A stretch of DNA of 39,344 nucleotides, taken from the NCBI GenBank assembly GCA_021807595.1, contig JAKBCS010000038.1, positions 1-39,344 on the forward strand, in the 5' to 3' direction. The notes under the pieces are model-generated. The model worked only from the letters and a program-made list of their open reading frames with translations, had not been told where the DNA came from and did not search any database. Made by a program: the position numbers and the translations under genes. The stretch is from Planctomycetota bacterium (GTDB lineage Bacteria > Planctomycetota > Planctomycetia > Gemmatales > Gemmataceae). Below, in pieces: positions 1 to 7,621 of this stretch (position 1 is the stretch's first letter; every line of letters starts with the position of its first letter).

Positions 1-564
1 AACCTCGACACCTTCACCAGCCGCGCCTTCGCCGTGTGCGATCATCAACTCGCGCATATCTATGTCGCCAACGATGCCGACCGGGCGCGAGCGCGCGAGG
101 TGCTGCTCGGTCTCAAAGGCGTGGCCCGTGTTTTCGACGGTGACGAACGCGAGGACATTCAGCTGCGGCACGAGCGTTCCGGCGAATTGATCGCGCTTTC
201 AGAACCGGACGCCTGGTTCGCCTATCCCTTCTGGCTCGACGACCGCCATGCTCCAGACTATGCGCGCACCGTGGACATTCATCGCAAACCCGGCTACGAC
301 CCGTGCGAACTGTTTTTCGATCCGCAATTGTGGTGGCCCAAGGGACGCGCCATGCGGCGGCTGCTGCAAAAGAAACTCGGCTTCCGCACCTTATTCGATG
401 TGGTTCCGCTCGATGCCGGTTTGGTGCGCGGCAGTCATGGTCTGGCCGCAGCGGAGAGTCTAGATCGCCCCCTGCTGATCGGCGACGGTCCGGCACCGAG
501 CGAGAGCGAGTTGCCCATGACGGCGGTTCACGATCTCCTCTTGCGAGAATTGCTCCCCGGTTAG
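1..564 (+). CDS. C-terminal part of an alkaline-phosphatase-superfamily phosphodiesterase (partial)
   Basis: The reading frame is open from the first base of the window, so the 187 visible residues are only the C-terminal part of a longer protein. Seen: a CDHQLAHIY stretch at the start, a WFAYPFWLDD motif, and RGSHG near the end, where the His is placed like the last metal ligand of type I phosphodiesterase/nucleotide pyrophosphatase proteins of the alkaline phosphatase superfamily. Such enzymes hydrolyse phosphodiester or pyrophosphate bonds with two bound metals; the substrate here is unknown. The protein ends in Leu-Pro-Gly-stop, and the Gly and stop codons (GGT TAG) lie inside the first unit of the palindromic repeat that begins at 553. 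It converges on the GH15 gene. The family call rests on overall resemblance of the C-terminal part, because the nucleophile region is outside the window. Confidence 0.6.
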   Translation, partial: NLDTFTSRAFAVCDHQLAHIYVANDADRARAREVLLGLKGVARVFDGDEREDIQLRHERSGELIALSEPDAWFAYPFWLDDRHAPDYARTVDIHRKPGYDPCELFFDPQLWWPKGRAMRRLLQKKLGFRTLFDVVPLDAGLVRGSHGLAAAESLDRPLLIGDGPAPSESELPMTAVHDLLLRELLPG

Positions 565-684
565 CCGCGACGCGGAGCGGAGCGCGTTCTCCCCGGTTAG
601 CCGCGACGCGGAGCGGAGCGCGTTCTCCCCGGTTAGCCGCGACGCGGAGCGGAGCGCGTTCGCGCTCCGCGTCGCGGCTAACCG
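553..684. repeat. Family A palindrome: three tandem 36-bp units plus one inverted unit
   Basis: Three identical 36-bp units run head to tail at 553-588, 589-624 and 625-660. Each holds GGTTAGCCGCGACGCGGAGC and ends in GAGCGCGTT. An inverted copy of the core follows at about 661-684, so the third unit and the inverted copy can form a long hairpin. The array fills the whole gap between two convergent genes. The GGTTAG of the first unit gives the last codon and stop of the upstream gene (562-564), and the inverted GGTTAG does the same for the GH15 gene on the minus strand (678-680). Confidence 0.9.
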
Positions 685-2450
685 CCGTTGTGTTGCGTTA
701 GGTTCCTCGCCGTATTGACCAGGCCGACGTGGGTGAAGGCTTGGGGGAAGTTGCCGACGAGTCGGCGCGTTTGCGGATCGTATTCTTCGGAAATCAGCCC
801 CACATCGTTGCACAATCCAAGGAGGCGGCGGAAGAGGTTCTCCGCTTCTTGCCGGCGGCCGCAGAGGACGTAATTGTCGGCCAGCCAAAAGGTGCAAGGT
901 AGAAAGACCCCTTCGCCCGGCGGCAGGCCATCGACATCTTCGCGCGGATTGTAGCGCTTCACGAACCCTTCGTGCATCAGTTCGCGTTCGATGCAGGCCA
1001 CGGTTCCGGCCATGCGCGGATCGTCGGCTGGGAGGAAGCCGACTATCGGGATCATCAGCAAGGCGGCATCTGGCTCGGTCGAGCCGAAATACTGCACGAA
1101 CGATTGTTTGTCGCTGTCGAACCCCTTGGCGCAGACTTCCCGATGGACGGCGGCGCGGAGCGCGCGCCAACGGTCGAGCGGACCTTCGAGTTGGAACTTC
1201 TCCATGCTTTTCACGGCGCGGTCGAAGGCAACCCAGGCCATGACTTTCGAGTGCGTGAAGTGGCGGCGAGGTCCGCGCACCTCCCAGATGCCTTCGTCGG
1301 GATGCTCCCACGCCGTTTCTAAAAAGCCGACGATGAGCTTTTCCAACTCCCACTCGGCTTGCTCCGGTTCCAGACCGATCTGCCGCGACAGATACATGGC
1401 GTCGAGCAATTCGCCGTATACGTCGAGTTGAAACTGTTCGTAAGCGCCGTTGCCGATCCGCACGGGGCGCGATCCCTCGTAGCCGGGCAGCCACGGAACC
1501 TCCCACTCGCTCAGCCGCCGTTCGCCCGCCAGCCCGTACATGATCTGAAGTTGATCGGGACTGCCTGCCGCCGCGCGCAACAGCCATTCGCGCCAGGCAC
1601 GGGCTTCGTCCTTTTGTCCGGCGGCCATCAGGGCATGGAGGGTGAGCGTGGCATCGCGGAGCCAACACAGACGATAATCCCAATTGCGGACGCCGCCGAG
1701 TTGCTCTGGCAGCGAAGTGGTCGCCGCGGCCACCACGCCGCCGGTCGGCGCATAGGTCAGCGCTTTGAGCGTCAACAGCGACCGTTTCATCGGCTCAGCC
1801 CAGGGACCGGTACAATTGCAGCCCTCGGACCAAGCCCGCCACGATTTCTCAGTCTTGTGCAGAAGTTTCATGGGATCGCCGGCGGGCTGCCCGTCCTGGT
1901 GGGAAGGCCGCCACGAGAGCATGAACGGGACTTCTTCACCTTGAGAAACGGTGAATTCCGCTACAGTGTGATGATTTTCGCCGCGCAGCGGAACCCGGGT
2001 ACGCAAGCGCAGCGTGTCGGGACCGGCCGTCGCCAAAAGCCCTCCCTCTTCCAAGTGCGTCACCCAAGGAACGATGGAACCGTAATCGAAGCGGACGACG
2101 AGGTGCATCTTCATCGGCACTTGTCCGCGTTCGCCTCGCACGCAGCGAATCACCACCGGATGCTCGGCGCGAACGGTCATGCCGTCGATAAGGGTGACGA
2201 CTCCCTCCGCCGTTTCGTAAGTGGTTTCGAGAATCAGAGTGCCATCGCGGTAGCGGCGCGCGATTTTTTTGATGGCGGCGGCGGGAGCAATTTGCCAGCG
2301 GCCATGATCCGGCGTACCCAACAGAGCGGCGAAGCAAGCGCCGGAGTCAAACCGCGGCAGACACAACCAGTCGATGGAACCGTCTTTGCCAACCAAAGCC
2401 ACCGTCTCGCAATCGCCCAAAAGAGCGTAATCTTCAATCCGCGACGCCAT
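678..2450 (-). CDS. Glycoside hydrolase family 15 protein (glucoamylase/trehalase type)
   Basis: A complete 590-residue protein of the usual length for bacterial GH15 enzymes. The N-terminal beta-sandwich domain starts with IEDYALLGDCETVALV and SIDWLCLPRFDS (residues 4-35), typical of this family. The (alpha/alpha)6 catalytic domain carries VRNWDYRLCWLRDA (about 254-267), a WEVRG..RHFTHSKVMAW block near 390, and ISEEYDP near 553, where a Glu is expected to be a catalytic residue. GH15 enzymes invert alpha-glucosidic bonds in starch-like glucans or trehalose; substrate cannot be chosen from sequence alone, but members of this shape include trehalases. No signal peptide is visible, so it is probably cytoplasmic and acts on storage glycogen or trehalose. 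The ATG at 2450 has GGAG about 8 bases upstream. The stop codon lies in the inverted unit of the palindromic repeat. Confidence 0.9.
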   Translation of the reverse strand: MASRIEDYALLGDCETVALVGKDGSIDWLCLPRFDSGACFAALLGTPDHGRWQIAPAAAIKKIARRYRDGTLILETTYETAEGVVTLIDGMTVRAEHPVVIRCVRGERGQVPMKMHLVVRFDYGSIVPWVTHLEEGGLLATAGPDTLRLRTRVPLRGENHHTVAEFTVSQGEEVPFMLSWRPSHQDGQPAGDPMKLLHKTEKSWRAWSEGCNCTGPWAEPMKRSLLTLKALTYAPTGGVVAAATTSLPEQLGGVRNWDYRLCWLRDATLTLHALMAAGQKDEARAWREWLLRAAAGSPDQLQIMYGLAGERRLSEWEVPWLPGYEGSRPVRIGNGAYEQFQLDVYGELLDAMYLSRQIGLEPEQAEWELEKLIVGFLETAWEHPDEGIWEVRGPRRHFTHSKVMAWVAFDRAVKSMEKFQLEGPLDRWRALRAAVHREVCAKGFDSDKQSFVQYFGSTEPDAALLMIPIVGFLPADDPRMAGTVACIERELMHEGFVKRYNPREDVDGLPPGEGVFLPCTFWLADNYVLCGRRQEAENLFRRLLGLCNDVGLISEEYDPQTRRLVGNFPQAFTHVGLVNTARNLTQHNGG

Positions 2451-2813
2451 GCTCCGTCTCCAGAGTAAGGGATGGGGGCGACAAGAAGGATTTATGGGTG
2501 AACCAAGGCGGCAATTTCGATGCCGGACGCTTCTCGGTAAAGGTTCGTGCTTGGCCGACGAATTACCTCTCGGAGCGCGGAGCGACCGATTCGGCTACCT
2601 CCGCCGTGGAGATGGGAGGAATCGATTTGCCCATCCGGCCCGAAGCCTTTTATCGTTCGAGGTTCGCGCACAAGAGGGCAATCCTTTGACACTGCTTTGC
2701 ATGGCCATCTATAATCACAGGGCGGATTCGAGAGACACTCGTTACCCCGTCCGATTCTTCTCGTTACCGGGCGTGGAGATTCACGACTCGACTTGCCACG
2801 GTGAGGTGCCGGC
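2451..2813. other. Divergent intergenic region between GH15 gene and nfeD operon
   Basis: This 363-bp gap separates the minus-strand GH15 gene from the plus-strand nfeD gene. It contains the GH15 ribosome site next to 2450 and a near-perfect sigma-70 promoter at 2686-2715 for nfeD. Open frames across it show no family motifs and no ribosome site of their own, so I leave them uncalled. Confidence 0.6.
2686..2715 (+). promoter_or_regulatory. Sigma-70 type promoter of the nfeD-floA operon
   Basis: Consensus -35 TTGACA (2686-2691) and consensus -10 TATAAT (2710-2715) are separated by 18 bases. Transcription would start near 2722 and give a leader of about 90 bases before the nfeD ATG at 2814. 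It is the best match to a housekeeping promoter that I found in the window. Confidence 0.7.
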
Positions 2814-5081
2814 ATGACGGCCAGATACCACGATCCGAGCTTGGCCTTCCTCTTTCCCTCGTCCGCAACTGCGCGGCTTGGAGGGAAAAACATCGGGGGA
2901 TTCCTGGCGGCTTCTCTGCTGTGGGCCTGTCTAGCGCCCGCCATGTCGCTGGGGCAAGACCGTCGCAACTCCGGGGTGATCGCGCCCATTCCCACGACCA
3001 TTACCACCGAGGCGACCAATCGGCTGCGCGGCATCGTTCATGTGCCCTGGAAGCGTTTTGAGAGAGATCGGAACCGCGATCCCAAGAACATCGGCGAGTT
3101 TTACCTCATCTGCGACTTCAACCCCGACAACCGCGAGAATGCCAGCGACGATCCCGGCGCTTGTCAGACGCTCGCTCGCTATCTGCGCGACTTGCAGCGG
3201 AAACAGGGGGTTCAAGTTCTCGCCTACCTACATGGGAAGGTGTCGCGCCACGCCGTCTTGCCGGTCTTGGCCTGTTCCGAGATCATCATGTCTCAAGAAC
3301 CGTCGGTCTCCTTCGGTAAAGTCGCCGACGAACGACATCCTCTCGAACGCCTCGACCGTTTGGCTTACGACGATCTCGCCAACAAACGCTATCGTCCGGT
3401 TCTCATCCGCAAGATGTACGATGCCAACGTCGAAGTCATCCGGGGCAGCGACGGCAACTATCTCGATGCCAACGAGACTCCGCGACCGCGCGGCGAGCCG
3501 GTCTCCGGGCTCGACCGCGGCGAGACGGTCTCGTATTCGTTCACCCTGGCCGCCAAGCTCGGCCTGTGTCAGCCGATCCCTCTCGATTCGCTCGACGCCG
3601 TGCGTCGAGCCTACGGACTGCCGCCGGAGAGTATCTATTCGTCGCTCGATCGCGTCGTCGCACGGCGCATCGTTCTCAAAGGTGCCATCGACGGCGAGAT
3701 GAAGGAGCGAGTCAAGCGGCGCGTCGGACAAGTTCTCGGACAGAAGGCGAACCTCATCATTCTCGAATTGGCCTGCGGCGGAGGCGACAGCGGAGCGGCC
3801 CGCGATTTGGCCGCGTTTCTCTCGGAGATCAACAACGCGCGCCGAGACCCGGTCGAGACCATCGCCTACGTCACCACCGAAGCCCACGACACCGCGGCAT
3901 TCTTGGCCTTTGGCTGCGACAAGATCGTCCTCCAACGCGGGCTGCAACAGAACGGACAGGTCGTTCGAGAAGAGGCGTTCCTCGGCGGCTTCGAGCGTTA
4001 CATCCGCGAGCATCCGACCGAGGAAGAGACGATGCGCCGCGATCTCGTCGAACTCGCCGAGAAGAAGCACTATCCGCGCCTGCTCGCCGAGGGAATGCTC
4101 GACCGCGAAGTGCGCATCGTCGAAGTCGAAAGCACCAAGGAAGCGAGCGTTCGCCAATTCATCGACGAAACCGAATGGAAATCGGACCAACGGGGCGATC
4201 GGCGCTGGCGGGTCATCGCCGTCGTCAAGCCGTCGAGCGAAAAGGAAGAAGGCAATTATCTCACTTTGTCGGCGGAGCGGGCGCGGCGCTATGGCTTGGC
4301 CCGCGAGTTGGTCGAGGACTTCGACGGACTGTGCGAATTGGAAGGCGTCAACCCCACCGAAGTTCCCACTGCCGAATCCGACTTGCTCGACGCGCTCGTC
4401 GATTTTCTCCGCGATCCGTGGACGAGCATGGTCTTGGTCATGCTGGGTATCACCTGTCTGATCCTGGAATTGAAGATGCCCGGTGTCGGACTCCCCGGCA
4501 TCGTGTCGGCCATTTGCTTTCTGCTCTTTTTCTGGTCGCATTCGCAGGTGAGCGGTCAAGTGGTCTGGTTGGCGTTCTTGCTGTTCCTTTTGGGGTTGGT
4601 CTTGCTCGCTTTGGAAATCTTCGTGATTCCGGGTTTCGGCGTCACCGGCATCAGCGGCATCATTCTGGTTCTCGGCAGCTTGGGGCTGGTGGCTTACGGT
4701 CATTGGCCGCGCAGCAATGAGGAATGGATCGGCTACGGTCAGGCTCTCAGTCCGTTCTCGCTCAGCATCCTTGGAGCCGTGGTGTCGGCTTTCTTCCTGG
4801 CTCGATATCTACCGCACATACCCTACGCGAACCGCCTGATGCTGAAACCGCGAGACGAGCCGAGCGAGGAAATCGAACACTTCGCGGACACCATCCATCC
4901 GGAAATCGCCGCCTTGCTAGGAGCCATCGGAGTTGCCGCGACTCCGCTTCGTCCCGCCGGCAAGGTTCGCTTCGGCGACGACTTCGTCGATGTCCTCGCC
5001 GAGGGCAATTACGTTCAACCGGGATCGCGCGTCCAAGTGATCGAAATCGAAGGCAATCGCGTCGTAGTCAAGGAGGTGTGA
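2814..5081 (+). CDS. Long NfeD-family membrane protein with two ClpP-like domains
   Basis: 755 residues. An N-terminal signal or membrane segment (about 28-46) is followed by two regions resembling the ClpP/SppA fold: one around 95-260 (QVLAYLHGKVS, EIIMSQEPSVSFGKV) and one around 285-440 (LIILELACGGGDSG, AYVTTEAHDTAAFLAF, DKIVLQ, then REVRIVEV). A membrane domain with about four to five helices spans 535-665, and a soluble OB-like NfeD domain (PLRPAGKVRFGDDFVDV) closes the protein. In active NfeD/1510-type proteases a Ser sits in an A-S-A-G-like turn; here the equivalent places read VSRHAV and HDTAAF, so both domains may be inactive. NfeD proteins partner with flotillins, and floA is two genes downstream. 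The ATG at 2814 has GAGG 7 bases upstream. Confidence 0.9.
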   Translation: MTARYHDPSLAFLFPSSATARLGGKNIGGFLAASLLWACLAPAMSLGQDRRNSGVIAPIPTTITTEATNRLRGIVHVPWKRFERDRNRDPKNIGEFYLICDFNPDNRENASDDPGACQTLARYLRDLQRKQGVQVLAYLHGKVSRHAVLPVLACSEIIMSQEPSVSFGKVADERHPLERLDRLAYDDLANKRYRPVLIRKMYDANVEVIRGSDGNYLDANETPRPRGEPVSGLDRGETVSYSFTLAAKLGLCQPIPLDSLDAVRRAYGLPPESIYSSLDRVVARRIVLKGAIDGEMKERVKRRVGQVLGQKANLIILELACGGGDSGAARDLAAFLSEINNARRDPVETIAYVTTEAHDTAAFLAFGCDKIVLQRGLQQNGQVVREEAFLGGFERYIREHPTEEETMRRDLVELAEKKHYPRLLAEGMLDREVRIVEVESTKEASVRQFIDETEWKSDQRGDRRWRVIAVVKPSSEKEEGNYLTLSAERARRYGLARELVEDFDGLCELEGVNPTEVPTAESDLLDALVDFLRDPWTSMVLVMLGITCLILELKMPGVGLPGIVSAICFLLFFWSHSQVSGQVVWLAFLLFLLGLVLLALEIFVIPGFGVTGISGIILVLGSLGLVAYGHWPRSNEEWIGYGQALSPFSLSILGAVVSAFFLARYLPHIPYANRLMLKPRDEPSEEIEHFADTIHPEIAALLGAIGVAATPLRPAGKVRFGDDFVDVLAEGNYVQPGSRVQVIEIEGNRVVVKEV

Positions 5082-5131
5082 TCGGCAATCGGCTATTCGC
5101 TATCAGCCGCATACAATGAATAGTAGTTTGC

Positions 5132-5165
5132 CGAAAGCCGAGAGCCGACGAAAGCCGAGAGCCGA
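5132..5165 (+). repeat. Tandem 17-bp direct repeat in front of the short nfeD gene
   Basis: Two exact copies of CGAAAGCCGAGAGCCGA lie at 5132-5148 and 5149-5165, ending one base before the preferred ATG at 5167. An upstream in-frame ATG at 5116 would translate through them, but repeat-like sequence argues that they are spacer. Confidence 0.8.
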
Positions 5166-5166
5166 T

Positions 5167-5700
5167 ATGGACAACAATACTCTCATCTTGGGTTATCTCT
5201 TGATCGGCGTGGGGTTTCTGCTCTTGGTTGCCGATCTGTTTTTGATGAGCGGCGTCTTGGCTGCCTTCTCGTTGGGGGCCATCGTCGTCGGGGTCATTTT
5301 GACGTTTCTGAGCGGCGGGACGACGATTGGGATCATTACCTGCGTCGCGGTATTTTTCGCTTTGCCGTTGACGATTCGCCTGCTGTTGACGTTTTGGCCG
5401 CGAACGCCGATGGGTCGGCAATTTTTCTTGAGCGAACAATCGGAAGACGCCACCCTGGCCGCCGTGCCGATCAATCGAGAACTCGAGCATCTCAAGGGGC
5501 GCGTGGGCCGCGCTCTGTCGGCGTTGCGCCCGGCCGGGATGGTCGATTTCGGCGGAAAGCGTATTGATAGCATCACCGAGGGCATGATGGTGGAGGCCGA
5601 TCAGATGGTGCGCTGCATTGACGTGCGCGCCGGCAAAGTCGTGGTTCGTCCCATCGAGAAAATGGACCTCGGCGATCTGGAAACAGCGATTTTTACCTGA
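5167..5700 (+). CDS. Short NfeD-family membrane protein
   Basis: 177 residues from the ATG at 5167. The N-terminal half is hydrophobic, with about three to four membrane helices ([20 protein letters not shown] onward to about residue 78). The C-terminal part contains a soluble NfeD OB-fold: [30 protein letters not shown] and [10 protein letters not shown]. This is the short class of NfeD, which in many bacteria is encoded beside a flotillin and is thought to help organise membrane microdomains. It follows the long NfeD by 85 bases and precedes floA by 89 bases, so the three are probably co-transcribed. I prefer 5167 to the ATG at 5116 because the 17 extra residues would be encoded by the tandem repeat; no strong ribosome site separates the two choices. 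Confidence 0.85.
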   Translation: MDNNTLILGYLLIGVGFLLLVADLFLMSGVLAAFSLGAIVVGVILTFLSGGTTIGIITCVAVFFALPLTIRLLLTFWPRTPMGRQFFLSEQSEDATLAAVPINRELEHLKGRVGRALSALRPAGMVDFGGKRIDSITEGMMVEADQMVRCIDVRAGKVVVRPIEKMDLGDLETAIFT

Positions 5701-5789
5701 TAACCTTGGCGAACCGGCAACGCCAGCTGCCGGTTCACTTCGATCGACCGACGGCGTCGGCTATCCGTTCACAAACACCGGAGACAAGT

Positions 5790-6851
5790 ATGAATGCTTT
5801 CTTGTTCGCCCAACAACAAGCGCAGCAACCGAATCCCTTTGCTGGCAATCAGTGGCTCTGGATCGTCCTCGTCCTTGGGGGGATTGCCGGGCTGGTCGTG
5901 TTGTTTGTCTTCTTCAGCTTCGTGCAATTGTGGATACAGTGCCTTTTGACGGGAGCGAAGATCGGCATTTTGGACATGGTTCGTATGAAACTGTGCAAAG
6001 TAGACTACTCGTTAATCGTACGGCAGAAGATCGCCTTGGTGCAAGCAGGGGTCAAGGTTTCGACGCAGGAGATGGAAGCGCATTACCTGTCGCGCGGCAA
6101 TGTGCAGCGCGTGGCCGGGGCGGTCATCGCCGCTCACAAGGCCGGGATGGATCTGCCCTGGCGCGTCGCTGCTGCCATCGACCTGGCCGGACGCGACATC
6201 TACGAGGCCGTCAAACGCAGCGTCGATCCCAAAGTGATCGACTGTCCCGATCCGAGCAAGGGCCGCGCCACGCTCGACGGCGTATGCAAGAACGGTATTC
6301 AGTTGAAGGCTCGCGCCCGCGTCACGGTGCGGACGAAGCTCGATCGGCTCGTCGGTGGAGCGACCGAGGAGACGATCATCGCTCGCGTGGGCGAGGGGAT
6401 CGTCAAAGCCATCGGCAGCGCCGAGCATCATACCGACGTGTTGGCCAATCCGAATCTGATTTCGCAACAGGTGCTGCGCAACTCGCTGGATTCGCAAACC
6501 ATGTTCGAGATCGTGTCCATCGACGTGGCCGAGATCGACGTGGGCCAAAACATCGGCGCGAACTTGCAGGCCGATCAGGCGGCGGCCGATCTGCGCGTCG
6601 CGCAGGCCAACGCCGAGAAACGCCGTGCCCTGGCCGTGGCGCTCGAGCAAGAGATGCGGGCCAAAGTAGAGGAGAACCGGGCGCAAGTCGTGTTGGCCGA
6701 GGCCGAGGTGCCGCGCGCCATCTCCCAGGCGTTCCGCGAGGGACATCTCGGTGTGATGGACTATTACAATCTGAAAAATCTTCAGTCGGACACGCAGATG
6801 CGCAACGCCATCGGCGGCGCTTCCGAACGCAACGACCGCAATCCCGGATGA
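5790..6851 (+). CDS. floA: Flotillin-like protein FloA
   Basis: 353 residues from the ATG at 5790, with GGAGA 5 bases upstream. A hydrophobic membrane-insertion segment (about residues 21-46) is followed by the sequence of the FloA/YqfA family: [56 protein letters not shown] and [21 protein letters not shown], then an Ala/Glu-rich coiled coil with [21 protein letters not shown]. Flotillins form oligomers on the inner face of the membrane and mark microdomains that hold signalling and secretion proteins. The two NfeD genes upstream are the usual partners. Its stop codon overlaps an in-frame ATG of the next gene (ATGA at 6848-6851), indicating tight coupling. Confidence 0.95.
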   Translation: MNAFLFAQQQAQQPNPFAGNQWLWIVLVLGGIAGLVVLFVFFSFVQLWIQCLLTGAKIGILDMVRMKLCKVDYSLIVRQKIALVQAGVKVSTQEMEAHYLSRGNVQRVAGAVIAAHKAGMDLPWRVAAAIDLAGRDIYEAVKRSVDPKVIDCPDPSKGRATLDGVCKNGIQLKARARVTVRTKLDRLVGGATEETIIARVGEGIVKAIGSAEHHTDVLANPNLISQQVLRNSLDSQTMFEIVSIDVAEIDVGQNIGANLQADQAAADLRVAQANAEKRRALAVALEQEMRAKVEENRAQVVLAEAEVPRAISQAFREGHLGVMDYYNLKNLQSDTQMRNAIGGASERNDRNPG

Positions 6852-6865
6852 ACGGAGGACGCCCC

Positions 6866-7399
6866 ATGCAATGGGAAATTCTGATAATCCCCCTCATCGC
6901 CTTGGGGGTGTGGATTTTGGGAACCTTGCTCAAAAGCGACGACGAGAAGACGAAGCCGGGTGTGCGCCGCCCCAATTCGTCGGGGCGTACTCCAGCGCGC
7001 CGTCCGGTGACAAATCTCGAACAATTTCTCGACGAGGCGCGCCGCCGCCGCGAGGCGGAATCGCGCCCGAAGACGCCGCCCGCGCCGCCCGCCCCCCACG
7101 CTACCGTCTCTCGTCCGGCCTTGCGCGAGCCACAGGCTCGTCCAAGCCCGACGCCACGGCGTGCCGCTCCGCTCCGCGAAGAAGTTCCGGCGGCCAAGCC
7201 GGTCGCGCGCCCCGTCGCGCAAGTCGATGTGGTCGAAGTCGTCGCCGAAGGGCTTCCCGCACCCCCCTCCCCACGCGCCGCCCAACCCACGCCGATTGTG
7301 AAACAAGTACGATCCTTGTTGTCGCAACCGCAAACCGTGGGGACGGCGTTCGTGCTGCGTGAAATCTTCGATCGGCCATTGTGTCGGCGGCGTCGTTGA
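6866..7399 (+). CDS. Pro-rich single-pass membrane protein, unknown function
   Basis: 177 residues. One membrane helix (IPLIALGVWILGTLL, about 8-22) is followed by a long, low-complexity tail rich in Pro, Ala and Arg, with a possible short helical segment near 50 (NLEQFLDEARRRREA). The C-terminus (VRSLLSQPQTVGTAFVLREIFDRP) resembles a conserved last segment seen in small planctomycete membrane proteins encoded after flotillin genes, but I cannot name a family. The ATG at 6866 has a perfect GGAGG at 6854-6858, 7 bases upstream; the ATG at 6848 overlaps the floA stop and lacks this. Its place at the end of the nfeD-floA cluster suggests a role with the flotillin. The C-terminal segment looks like ordered sequence, so the gene is likely real. 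Confidence 0.7.
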   Translation: MQWEILIIPLIALGVWILGTLLKSDDEKTKPGVRRPNSSGRTPARRPVTNLEQFLDEARRRREAESRPKTPPAPPAPHATVSRPALREPQARPSPTPRRAAPLREEVPAAKPVARPVAQVDVVEVVAEGLPAPPSPRAAQPTPIVKQVRSLLSQPQTVGTAFVLREIFDRPLCRRRR

Positions 7400-7417
7400 G
7401 ATGTGCGATGGAGCAGG

Positions 7418-7463
7418 AATGGAACGAGACCCACCAGAGGAGAATGGTGAGTCTCGTTCCATT
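7418..7463. terminator. Strong hairpin after the floA operon, possible terminator
   Basis: Arms at 7418-7435 and 7446-7463 pair over 18 bases with one mismatch around a 10-base loop; the outer 13 bases (AATGGAACGAGAC and its complement) are perfect. It lies 18 bases after the last stop of the operon and between convergent genes. No T-run follows, so it could also act as an RNA 3'-end stabiliser or be a repeat element. Confidence 0.5.
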
Positions 7464-7511
7464 CGTCCCACCCTACCCAATTGCTTGGCGAGGTGGAGCG
7501 GTTGGCAATAA

Positions 7512-7598
7512 TGGCCGCGAGATTCCGCCTCGCTAACACGAACCCCTCGGTTAGACGGCACATCTCTCGGAGGGGCGCGAGGCGGAAGCTCGCGGCCA
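7512..7598. repeat. Imperfect palindrome (family E)
   Basis: TGGCCGCGAG...CCGCCTCGC at 7512-7533 is mirrored by GCGAGGCGG...CTCGCGGCCA at 7577-7598, with three unpaired bases in the middle of each arm. CCCCTC and GAGGGG inside the loop can extend the structure. It lies in the gap between the convergent floA operon and sigma factor gene. No protein is encoded here. Confidence 0.75.
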
Positions 7599-7621
7599 AA
7601 TGCACGAGTGAGTCGCAACGG

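Noticed and set aside
553-660. CRISPR-like array (three identical 36-bp units)
   Set aside because: The units are directly adjacent with no spacers between them, and the core recurs elsewhere as a hairpin element. No cas genes are present.
460-1683. Long minus-strand open frame inside the GH15 gene
   Set aside because: Arg/Pro-rich, no motif, different frame of a well-supported GH15 gene; typical GC-rich shadow.
2449-2817. Possible small gene between GH15 and nfeD
   Set aside because: It overlaps the GH15 start region and the nfeD promoter, lacks a ribosome site and has no coherent protein features.
3228-4703. 491-codon open frame opposite nfeD
   Set aside because: It runs antisense over recognisable NfeD domains, has low-complexity Gln/Asp/Glu-rich text and no ribosome site.
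7512-7598. Insertion sequence or MITE with terminal inverted repeats
   Set aside because: The arms are inverted and GC-rich, but I see no target-site duplication and no transposase; described only as a palindrome.
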